A stretch of 64,000 nt of DNA from Ophioderma brevispina (taxonomy: Eukaryota > Echinodermata > Ophiuroidea > Amphilepidida > Ophiodermatidae), in the NCBI GenBank assembly GCA_023653785.1, contig JAMKCH010056779.1, forward strand, positions 28,304-92,303. Direction: 5' to 3'. Below, one piece after another: positions 1 through 9,663 of this stretch. Made by a program: the position numbers and the translations under genes. The number at the start of each line of letters is the position of its first letter. Within the stretch, counting starts at the first letter, position 1. The notes beneath the pieces are model-generated. The model saw nothing but the letters and a program-made list of their open reading frames with translations, made no database searches and was not told the origin of the DNA.

Positions 1-1400
1 GTAAAACTCACAAATGATATTGAGGAATCTTTGAAAAGCGCCGTAAAGCAGGCGTCATCATGATGGACCTTACTGCAGCGTTCGACACCGTGTGGCACCA
101 GGGCCTGACACTCACGTTTCTCAGGACCATCCCGGAGTCGTCACCTTTACAATTCATATGTAAAATGCTTGCAAACCGTAACTTTATTCTCAAAACGTAC
201 AGATGATGGGTAGAGTAGTCGTTCGCGTCGGCCGAGTAACGGAGTAGCCACAACGATCTTTGAACTGGCTCCTATGCTGTTCAACTTGTATATCACGATT
301 TACCTCAACAACATCTCGACAAATATGGCTACGACAGGCGCCGATCTTGCCCTCCGCCACTCGGACAGCAACTGGACGAAGTAGAAAGCCCTTACTACAG
401 ACATGGTGCTACTTGCAGCATATCTCAAGACTGGACGACTGAAGCTGGTCGAAGCCAAGACCACCGCTACATGCCTTCCACCTCAACACCAAGAGGCTCA
501 TCGACTTCAAATCACCTCAATGGAGCGCTGTCTCTGCCAATACAATCCAACACCTACACCAACCTACTTGGGAGCTGCACTTGACCGGCACTTACTTACG
601 CGTGGCAGCACCTCAAGTCCGTTTGCGCCAAGGTATCTTCGAGGAATAACCACTGTGGCGACTTGCTGGATCTTCATGGGGTTCCAGCCCACGACCCTAC
701 GGCACCAGCTGCCTTGGGCTCTGGTCTACAGCACTGCTGAATATGCCCGAGCCGCCCATCATTGTGCAACAGCTCTCACACAAGAAGCTGGACACAGAAC
801 TCAACGAGACTTTGAGCACCATCACATGCTGCCTCCGTCCTACTCCATCTGAATCCTCCAGTGTCTTTTCAGGCATTGGCAACTCTGTATATTTCGAGAA
901 GCCAGAAGCACCACACGCTAACTATTGAATACGGCCCTGTTGGACAACAAGCCCCTGCTTCATAACACTGTCAAAGATCACAAACCAAGTCTCTAGACGA
1001 TACGGCGTCTCCCTCGCCGACCTTTCTGCCGACACGCTGGCTAAACTCTCCAGCTCCCCTTAAACATCTTACAGACATGATTTGGCCTGGCAGATACCCC
1101 AATACCAGATCAACTCTGCTATTACAACCTAAGTACAGAACTACCACCGGCATTCAATCTCCCACGCAATGAACGGGCACCCTTAAACCGGATTCCGCAC
1201 AGAGTCGGTCGCTTCAATAGCAGTATGCACCGATGGAGCTGCGACCATCGCCAGACTGCAGGTGGTTCTCCATCACAGACTGCGATCACATTCTCATGAG
1301 TGCCCTAACCTTTCGTCCACCGGTTGACACAGATTTCTTCAAACCCCAACCAATCAAACAGTGAGCTGGCTCCTCCCGCTTACAACATATTTAGCTGCTG
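1..1400 (+). pseudogene. Dead LINE, RT to C-terminus (5' end cut by window edge)
   Basis: This is the decayed 3' part of a non-LTR retrotransposon polymerase. Reverse transcriptase motif A is readable at 63-98 as MDLTAAFDTVWH, with the catalytic Asp in AFDT. Further along, in changing frames, the C-terminal domain common to one LINE group is recognisable: LDTELNETL then CCLRPTPSE at about 790-850, a stretch matching NLPRNEW..LNRIRTESGRF near 1160-1220, and a DHIL segment near 1285. Many stops and frameshifts show it cannot be translated. The coding remnant ends near 1395, followed by an AAG-rich stretch (ccaagaagaagacagaag) that resembles the 3' end of the related fragment at 12430. The clade (Jockey- or RTE-like) is inferred from memory of the C-terminal motif and not proven. 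Confidence 0.85.
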
Positions 1401-1848
1401 CCTCATACCAAGAAGAAGACAGAAGCTTAAAGTTATCTGGTCTGGAACACTCTTGGAACACTGTGATAATCCTGTCTAACTAGGATTACTCATGGTCCGC
1501 ACTCTCGATCCCCACATCCAAGAAGACAAAGAGTAAAGTAACGCACAAGCTCTAGGTTTTGTGAAAATTTACATTGTGAACGTTATTACTATGAAATGTA
1601 TAACTTGCATATTCCTAGGTCTTATGATCATGGATTCATTGCGGCTCGTTTGCCTCTCAACACCATTTTAGTTAAAATATCATATGTTATACATCAATTT
1701 TAAAACAAAGAAATCAAAAAACCCAACCCGAAACCAAGTGCAAATCCCTGATGCCTACCCTTGCATTAGGCTTACGCGTGTAGGCCTCTGTATAACCACG
1801 TACTTAACCCTCTCTGCCATGACATCACATGTTCTCAGCATATCACGT
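1401..1848. other. Spacer between LINE remnant and palindrome
   Basis: No gene is seen. The stretch near 1810-1845 (ctctgccatg, catcacatgttctcagca) is shared with about 6492-6530 inside the palindrome loop, so part of it belongs to a dispersed repeat. The first 100 bases are probably the 3' UTR of the LINE upstream. Confidence 0.4.
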
Positions 1849-2602
1849 TAAATATTATAATACCCTCTCTCCTCCATGGTTCCCACTTGGAATTGGGCAC
1901 ATGAATCATTAAAGCATCCCGTCCTCTAAAAGGGACGTTAAACGCGTCCGTTCCCGTCCGTAACCGATAGCCACAACTGTACAATTATGTACATCAACAG
2001 CCCGTGTCCATAATAAGAGTAGTGTAAAAACCCCTGACGCTTCCAGTCCGCCTCCAGCTCAAAAAGCGAGTTGGTCATGAGCATCCGTATCATAGGCACA
2101 CGCGGCCCAGAACAGCTTACTCAGTTGAATAAATTCCTGACATCACCACAAGCCATCATACACTGAATTTTGGATGCCGCTAAGAAAAAAAAGAACAGGT
2201 AAATGAGAAAAATAGTAGCTCTTTCTTCAGATACCGAAATGGTTGCTCACTCGCTGTAGACATATCGCAGAACTTTGCTGTTGTTTAAAATGAATATAAC
2301 CAATGTGCGGTTCCAAAACTTTGACCTCCTCAAAAGCTTCAATTACCAAGTAAAGCCTAAAGTTTGGCACCGCCCAACTCATGGTCAGAGCAGGAACTGG
2401 CCGGAGAAGGATATCACCGGCTGCCCCCAAATGAAAAGGGGCAAGCGGGTAATTAGGCCAGTTAGGCCAGGAGTGGAATATATATTTTGAAGAGTGGAGA
2501 TAAGGTTTATACAGGGGTTCAAGGTCACAGTGGGGAATAAAGTTCAGTTAAATCCCTTCGTTATAAAAAATGGTGTCAAATTGTTTCGTCTAATGGTACA
2601 GG

Positions 2603-3511
2603 ATAGGCAAGAATTTTAGTTTTAATGTGGAAATTTCTGGGAACAAGCTGAAAATGTCAGGATTGGTGCAAAATGGTGTCCTAGAATAACATACTACAAG
2701 TCCCCTAAAATCCTCGTTGGTGCTTTTTCAGAAATAAGAGGGGCAAAGTTTTGTACAGGGGTAAATTACAAAATTTTAGAATTGTCCTTAAAGTTTCCAA
2801 CCTTTTTGTCAAGTCCCAAGACATCACAGGTATAGTTTGGCCTATCTACACCCTGTAGTTTGAAGGTTTCTACAGACCTAAATCAGTCAAGGTCATCCTG
2901 GGGGTACTATTTCAACATGATCCAATTTCATTGAAACCAGATTCAAATTGCTTTTAAGTCATATTAAAACAGAAAATTTTCATTAAAATCACCACTACAT
3001 GGATTCACTATTGACATATAAGAGCGAAAGCAGTGACCCCCATAGAGGCTGTAGAACCCCATCACAGTTGGCCCTGTAATTTTGCAGTAATTACCAACAC
3101 CTGTTTAAATATTCATTTGGTGTTCATGTACAACTAATGAAGAATTTGACACAAATCTTTCAGCAAGATCCGACCATATCTGAAATTACCCCATGATGAA
3201 CCTTGAGTCATTTTTTTTACCATATAGTATTAAACTTTTTAACAGGCCATAGATAGGGCAACTATACCTTTTTTAATCTTGGGACATGACAAAAATGTTG
3301 GAACCCATTTAAGTGACATGAAATATTCGTAATTTATACCCCTGTACAAACTTTGCCCCCTTATTTCTGAAAATGCACAAAGAGGAATTTGGGGACTTTG
3401 TAGTATATTATTCTAGACACATTCTTTCTGCCCCAATTCTGCAATTTATAGCTTGTTCCCAGAAATTTCCAACCTTTCCATTTTTATTTTTATATTAAAT
3501 ACTCTTGGCCT
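2603..3511. mobile_element. Foldback element inserted in the left palindrome arm
   Basis: The element has inverted arms of about 250 bp: 2603-2860 pairs with 3240-3511 (shared blocks include gaaatttctgggaacaagct and ggggcaaagtttgtacaggg, the latter with small differences). It is flanked by AGG at 2600-2602 and 3512-3514. The right palindrome arm reads straight through this point (cagctcctgtaccattagac near 10656-10674), which leaves a single AGG, so the insertion and its 3-bp target duplication are directly visible. It has no coding capacity. Related foldback sequence occurs at 56285-58153. The superfamily is not assigned. Confidence 0.75.
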
Positions 3512-4019
3512 AGGAGCTGAACATATACTTTTAGCAACCCTCTATGATATTTCGGTTTGCCTAATTGCACAAATGCAAAAAGTGACTGGGGAATAGGGTC
3601 ATGGGGCGGTCACCTAGTCATAGCTCGTGTAATTTCTTATATAGACGATCAACAAAGAATATATTGAATCTAGTGTGGGAATTGACCATTTACAACCGCT
3701 TCGATTAAAATCGTACCATTCTGTTAAATTTTTAACCCCAGATGACCTTAACCGCCATGTGCCTATTGGTACTGCAACTATAACTTTTTAAACTTCGCAG
3801 CATTTGGAACTATTGTGGGCAGTTTGGGTGAAAAGTATAAAATTGGCCAAGCTATGGTATGCCTTAACAAATCTGGTCTAGGAGCCAAATTAATTTCCTT
3901 CCAATTTGGCGCCAGTCTAACAAGCAATGCTTAATTCGCAAAATATGTGATTTTAAACTGTATTATATGGTCAGATAAGACTTGATTCACTTGTAATCAA
4001 TATTTATATTATTTCACCC

Positions 4020-4560
4020 AATATATTAGTTTAATGCAAAATGGGCGGTCACACATTGGAACCTAAATTAAAGATGCTGCCGCGAACAGTAAAAGCTTCT
4101 TTTTTGTAGTTAACCGTGCAAACCATGTTTTACTGATTTTATAAATAAACTTTCAGCCCTCAACGTATCCAAACTTATATTTGGTTGTAAAAGCCAATGT
4201 ACATGATATTCAAAATGGCTGCCATATTCAAAGTGGCTGCAAATTAAAAATAACAGCATTGTCATTTGATATGTTCCCCAGGTACTATTGATTTTTTGTG
4301 TCATGTAAAACTGATAATATTAATCAACATTATAAAAACATTAGGGTCTTTGGTATGGTTAAACCTAAACATTAGTGTCTATGTGGTTATTTCACATAAA
4401 ACAAGCTGGGCGTCTGTTCAAAATGGCTGCCACTATCAGATAATAACATGCCTTAAATGTACTACTGATTTTCTTCGTCAGTTGCACCTTACAGGTTGTA
4501 TTGCCATTTGCCAGGTAACGTTTAGTGATGTATTGTGCGTTAATGGGCTAATTTCTAAGA
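4020..4560. repeat. Repeated ATGGCTGCC-type motifs in the left arm
   Basis: Motifs of the form AAAATGGCTGCC or a close variant recur about every 200 bases (4039, 4212, 4230, 4420). The right-arm counterpart (9740-10275) has even more of them, and a diverged relative lies at 60540-61320. The motif resembles the YY1 core (AANATGGCNGC). Whether this is function or repeat history cannot be told from sequence. Confidence 0.5.
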
Positions 4561-5365
4561 ATGTTGTCTATTAATATTTAATACCGAGTGCTTAATCATG
4601 ATTACAAGGACCAAAATAACAGAAATGCTCATGTCAGGCATGACTGTTAAAAAAGTACACAAGTATTTTTGGATTATTTCAGTCATTCATTTACTCAGTC
4701 ATTCTTCATATTGTGCTCTTTCGATAACTTGTAGAACCTCCATTCCACATTGCATGCACGCATCCTCATAGTTTAAGACGTTAACTAGCAGCAGCTGTAG
4801 CATTAGTGGGTGTGTTGTAATGATCACGATACTAACAATTTAGAAAACTATCTATCTCCCTGTACACATGAAGAAGATAATAGCGGGCTTCTAACTTATG
4901 CAGCCGCGTTGCTGCTCAAGGATACCAGAGGGTTACGCTGTGACCGTGTAACCCGGACTTGTTGGGATGTAGCCGGCAGCCAGTCCAACCTCACTGAACT
5001 CCGGATAGCATTTGGTACTGGAAAGATATACAGCACATATAATATATCTGTACAGATACTAGGACCAGAGAAAGTGTTGGTCTCTGATGACTGATCTTTA
5101 TTTTGCCACCAAAGGAAAGACAAACAGCATGGGAAGCAAGCTAACTTTCCCTGATGTGTAAAAGCTTTTGCAACCTTTGGAAGAACTCATCCTTCCGCCG
5201 ATACCTGTTGAAAGAACTAATTGAAAGAATGGAAAGATTTGTTTTTCCTCCTGTAGGCCCTACAGAACAAACTCCTGTGAGAGTGCTGATGATGTCGTAT
5301 AGATGTTGTTTATGTCAATAGAGAGATCCATCGAGTTCATTCCACCTACCTCAGATGCACTACAA

Positions 5366-5720
5366 CAGGCTGTCCCAAAAAAATGTTAACACTCGGGAAA
5401 AAAAAAAAAAAAAAAAAAAAACCCCACAGGTATTTTGACAAACTAAAGTATGCATGGGTCTTTGTTTTTATGCGCTTAAAGCCAAATAATAAGCTTTTAT
5501 TTGCCGTTATTTTTCAATGTCAATGCGATATTTAAACAAAAGGATATGCTTCGTCAAAAGAAGAGTACAAATTCGGATATGGTCCATTGGGGGCATTGGG
5601 TTCATTTGTAAGATTGCGGGAAGTATGTTTTGTGACATAAACTCAAAATTTGGTTATTGATTGAGTTATTGATTGGCTAGGAACATACTGAAGATTTGAC
5701 AATTCCTCTGAAATTCAATA
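5366..5720 (+). mobile_element. Mariner-like terminus, copy 1
   Basis: The terminus begins caggctgtcccaaaaaaatg, a form typical of Tc1/mariner-type inverted repeats. The following 300 bases also occur at 7125 (same strand, diverged), at 8212 reading leftward and at 9361 reading leftward. Copies 1 and 3 form an inverted pair 2.8 kb apart, which would suit the two ends of one element, but they also lie in matching palindrome arms. No transposase with a DDE/D signature is readable between them. Confidence 0.5.
5398..5421 (+). repeat. Poly-A run of 24
   Basis: The inverted copies read cccgagtgttaac without this run, so it is a local insertion of A residues, either biological or from assembly. 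Confidence 0.9.
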
Positions 5721-6078
5721 TTGTCAATAAGTGTGACACTGGTCTTTATGATGAGCAATCTTTGCATTTTTTCAAAAAAAATAATCAGAGAGGTCGGTTC
5801 ACTTTCATAGCAGACTCAAAATCGCCTTCGCTCAAAATTACACAGAATGGTAAAACCGAACCAAACAATTAACCAACAATCAGAACAGACACTTCCTTGC
5901 TGCTCCCAAGAAAATCTGTGATTCTGGTAACACAGAATAACATCAAAACACCAAACAAACAAAAAGAAGTAGAAACCCTCTGATAAAAGCCTACATGGAC
6001 TAATTAGGCAGGGGCAGAATTGGAAATAAAGACAAACCATTAGCATGCCAAATCAGACACATACCGTAACAGAATGAT

Positions 6079-7531
6079 AATACACAAGGCCTACATTTCT
6101 CTTTGTTTCTGAGCATATCCACCACTTGCCTACACATTGATGTGTTTAATTAAGGGTATTATATATATTTGTATGGAGTACGTTTTGATCTTTAGGCAAT
6201 CCTACAAGTTCCTTGATACACTCACATCAAGACTGAATACAACTATTCTATTTTGTGAATGCAAATGTACAATTAATGGATTTTATTCGTCCTCACGCGT
6301 CTTGGTCACTACTCTGCTCAGGGAAGTGCGACGCCGCATCGTTATAGGTCTTGGTTATACATGCAGCCCACCATGCACCACAATGATGTGTATATACCAT
6401 GATGTACCGATTCGGCGGTGAAATGTTGTAAGGGCTCAGGGCCAAGGACTTGGGAAGAAGGACCACCCATAATATTTGCCGTTTGCCAGTCCTACCCTCT
6501 GCCATGCATCACATGTTCTCAGCAATTATCACGCAGGACTTTGCCTGATATTCCTCAATGATATTTGATCGGGATGTTTTTTAGTTTAATGTTTGTCAGA
6601 TGAGTTTGCCTGAGCGTGTGAGAGTAGAGTTTGGGCGACTGTGACCATCGTACCTACTCACCCAAATTCCGGTAGGGGGAAACTAGGTTGGTCCCATTGG
6701 GTCGGTTGGACTTTTCTAATTTGGGTAGGTACGCATACAGAATTATTGGCCAGCTTAACCCCTTACTCTAAAGTAGTCACGCAATAACATCTTGAACAAC
6801 TCACCTGGCACAAATGGGGTGCTCGCCCACGTACCCTGAGATCAACGGCACTTTTCATTTGCTCTTATGTGCAGAGTAATGCGGAGAAAGATCAACCCAT
6901 CCAAGAAGCTTGACCAGCGTTAAATGTCTCCTGCCGGCTTATCACAGGATTTCTTCGCCAACTCAAACTGGACACTTATCCATCGAGAAGGAATTGCCTC
7001 CTTCAACATTCTTCCATAGTGTAGCGGAGCATGCAAGATCAGCTGTATTGTTAGCTCTGGAACCGCAGCAATGCCGGCCCACCAATGCCCTACCTGATAT
7101 GCTGCTCTGTTAGAGTGTTGATATCAGGCTGCCCCAAAAATGTTAACACTCGAGACAAAGGCTTTGATACCAAGAAAAGTACACATGGGTCGTTGTTTGG
7201 TATTTTTTTCAGCCAATAAAATAAGCTTTAATTTTGCCATTTATTTTATTCCACTCATTACTTAGAACAAAAGAATGCTTAATCAATTCTGAGAGACAAA
7301 GGTCCCAGCTTGGTCCGATTTCTGGCCTTTTTAGCACTGAATGCATGACGCAGCATAAACACTTGACTTCGTGCACATCTTTCTTGCCATCCCTTAAAAG
7401 AAGCAAATAGATCTGCCTGTGTTTTCCTAGAAAAAAGACTTTGGTTCCCTTAACTGGTGTTGTTACCACCTCTCCTCGTTGGATATACCACAACTGCTCA
7501 TCTAACAAGAGAACTGTTGGCTTGCTGTTAT
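6079..7531. other. Loop of the palindrome
   Basis: This sequence between the palindrome arms has no inverted partner. It holds a short inverted pair (cgtacctactcacccaaatt at about 6649-6668 against aatttgggtaggtacg at 6718-6733), a block shared with 1810-1845, and a small open frame at 6910-7113 with no recognisable product. From 7125 on there is a diverged same-strand copy of the mariner-like terminus. No promoter or splice structure is evident. Confidence 0.55.
7125..7330 (+). mobile_element. Mariner-like terminus, copy 2 (diverged)
   Basis: The copy starts caggctgccccaaaaatg and continues ttaacactcg, then follows copy 1 base by base with many changes through the aataagctttaattttgcc block and the ttggtccgatt block. 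It is in the same orientation as copy 1 and lies between the palindrome arms. Confidence 0.5.
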
Positions 7532-7538
7532 TTGCCAT
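7209..7538 (-). CDS. 109-residue ORF in the palindrome loop, unknown
   Basis: The frame is open from a true ATG on the minus strand for 109 residues, which is long for this composition. The middle (LWYIQRGEVV, then KHRQIYLLLL) has a faint resemblance to the RGE...DKR.V.LLS pattern of piggyBac-type transposases, but I see no catalytic Asp set and would not assign it. The upstream minus-strand frame is broken by a stop after a Gln/Lys-rich stretch. It overlaps the third part of the mariner-like terminal repeat, so it may simply be an open frame in repeat DNA. Confidence 0.2.
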   Translation of the reverse strand: MANNSKPTVLLLDEQLWYIQRGEVVTTPVKGTKVFFLGKHRQIYLLLLRDGKKDVHEVKCLCCVMHSVLKRPEIGPSWDLCLSELIKHSFVLSNEWNKINGKIKAYFIG

Positions 7539-7929
7539 TCTGTTTCCGTTCTGTGTCTGTTTGGCCTGCTACTGGTGTCTTATTTCCAATTCTGCCTGCT
7601 CATTAGTTCCATGTGGCCTATTATCAGATGTTTCTCTTTCCTTTTTGCTTTTGTTTTGCGTGGGTTTTTGATGTTTATTCTGTTTACAGAATCACAATTT
7701 TTTGGGAATGCCGCAGGACGTGTCTTGTCTGATTGTTTGGTTATTTGGTTTGGTTTGGTTTTGTCATTCTGTTTAATTTTGAGCGATTTGACATGTCTGC
7801 TAATGAAAGTGAACCAACTGATTCTTTTTTTGAAAAATGCAAAGTATTGCTGATCTTAAAGACAGTGTTCACCTTATTGACAATAATGAAGTTCAAAGAA
7901 TTGTCAACATCTTCATATGTTCAATAGCC

Positions 7930-8400
7930 AATCAATAAACTCAATCAATAACCTTTGAGTATGTCACAAAACCATACTTCCCGCAATCTTACAACATTTA
8001 ACGCAAATGTCAAATCGACCAATCCGAATTTGTACTCTCTTTTTGACGAAGCATATCTTTTGTTCTACATAATCGCATTGAAATGAAATAACGGCAAAGA
8101 AAATCTTATTTATTTGGCTTAAGAGGGCATACCAAACAAAGACCCTGCATACTTATTTTGTACAAAATACCTGTGTCCCGGTGTAGTGTTAACATTTTTT
8201 TGGGACAGCCTGTAGTGCATCTGAGGTACGGTGGAATGAACTCGATGGATCTCTCTGTGAATAAACAACTCTAGGAGCATCATCAGCACTCTCACAGGAG
8301 TTTGTTCTGTCGTAGGCCTACATGAGGACAACAAATCTTTCAATTCTTTCAATTAGTTCTTTCAAGGTATCTTCGAAAGGAGGAGTTCTTCCAAGGGTTG
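7930..8400. repeat. Direct repeat unit A, first copy
   Basis: The block runs from the caataaactcaatcaataacc region to ttcttccaagggttg. It is repeated in the same orientation at 9086-9530. It includes the mariner-like terminus that ends at 8212. Confidence 0.75.
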
Positions 8401-8929
8401 CAAAAGCTTTTACAACATCAGGGAAGATTTAGCTTGCTTCCCATGCTGTTTTCTTTCCTTTGTGCAAAATAAAGGATCATCATCAGAGACAACACTTTCT
8501 CTGGTCCTAGTATATGTACATATATAGTATATGTGCTGGTATGAATCTTTCCAGTACCAAATGCTATCCGGAGTTCAGTGAGGTTGGACTGGCTGAACAA
8601 GGCTACAGACAAAACAAAGTCCGTGTACACGGTCACAGCGTAACCCTCTGGTATCCTTGAGCAGCAACATCGGCTGCATGAAGTAGAAGCCCGCTGTTAG
8701 CTTCTTCATGTGTACATGGAGATAGATAGTTATAAATTGTTAGTATCTTGATCATTACAACATCACCCACTAATGCTACAGCTGCTGCTAGTTACAGCCT
8801 TAAACTATGAAGGGATGCGTGCATGCAATGTGGAATGGAGGTTCTACAAGTTATCTGAAAGAACAAAATGAAGAATGAATGAGTAAATGAATGACTGAAA
8901 TAATCCAAAAATACTTTGGTAATTTTTAA

Positions 8930-9065
8930 CAGTCATGCCTGACATGAGCATTTTCTGGTATTTTGGTCCATTGTAATCATGAATTAAGCACTCGGTATTA
9001 AATATTAATATGACAACATTCTTAGAAATTACACATTAACAGCACAAGACATCACATAAAACGTT
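8930..9065. repeat. Direct repeat unit B, first copy, ending at poly-A
   Basis: The block (gcctgacatgagcattttct through aaacgtta) recurs at 9531-9663. There it continues into cctggtagaatgg, whereas here it stops dead at a 20-nt poly-A. Confidence 0.75.
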
Positions 9066-9085
9066 AAAAAAAAAAAAAAAAAAAA
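9066..9085 (+). repeat. Poly-A run of 20 at a duplication junction
   Basis: Immediately after this run the sequence jumps back to the start of unit A. The run has no counterpart in the left arm. Confidence 0.9.
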
Positions 9086-9663
9086 CAATAACTCAATCAA
9101 TAACCAAATTTTGAGTATGTCACAAAACCATACTTCCCGCAATCTTACAAATGTAACCAATGCAAATCGGACCAATCCGAATTTGTACTCTTCTTTTTGA
9201 CGAAGCATATCTTTTGTTCTACATATCGCATTGAAATGAAATAAACGGCAAATAAAGCTTATTTATTTGGCTTTAAGAGCATACCAAAAAAGACCCATGC
9301 ATACTTTAGTTTTGTACAAAATACCTGTGTCCCGAGTGTTAACATTTTTTGGGACAGCCTGTAGTGCATCTGAGGTAGGTGGAATGAACTCGATGGATCT
9401 CTCTGTGAATAATCAGCACTCTCACAGGAGTTTGTTCTGTCGTAGGCCTACATGAGGACAACAAATCTTTCAATTCTTTCAATTAGTTCTTTCAAGGTAT
9501 CTTCGGAAGGAGGAGTTCTTCCAAGGGTTGCCTGACATGAGCATTTTCTGGTATTTTGGTCCATTGTAATCATGAATTAAGCACTCGGTATTAAATATTA
9601 ATATGACAACATTCTTAGAAATTACACATTAACAGCACAAGACATCACATAAAACGTTACCTG
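9086..9663. repeat. Second copies of units A and B, with the middle deleted
   Basis: This is unit A (9086-9530) joined directly to unit B (9531-9663). The sequence that separates A from B in the first copy (about 8401-8929) is absent. A mariner-like terminus ends at 9361, the fourth copy in the palindrome. Confidence 0.75.

Larger units (their letters stand above)
1849..6078 (+). repeat. Left arm of giant imperfect palindrome
   Basis: This arm is the reverse complement of 7532-11401, with many mismatches and short indels. Anchor matches from the outside inward are: the end (taataccctctctcctccatgg, against ccatggaggagagtggtatta at 11374-11394), 2040-2160 against 11095-11240, 2275-2600 against 10660-11010, 3515-4640 against 8930-10655, 4740-5400 against 8180-8860, and 5420-6078 against 7532-8180. 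The arm contains no credible gene. The frame at 4810-5094 is open but lies in repeat sequence, and its right-arm counterpart is broken. The arm is longer than its partner's matching sequence because it holds the 2603-3511 insertion. Confidence 0.9.

Noticed and set aside
403..852. 149-residue plus-strand frame near the window start
   Set aside because: It is a shifted frame through the LINE remnant. The recognisable polymerase motifs lie in the other frames.
4810..5094. 94-residue open frame in the left palindrome arm
   Set aside because: The right-arm counterpart keeps only part of it (around QSNLTELRIAFGTGKI) and is broken elsewhere. The DNA match is equally good outside the frame, so there is no sign of coding constraint.
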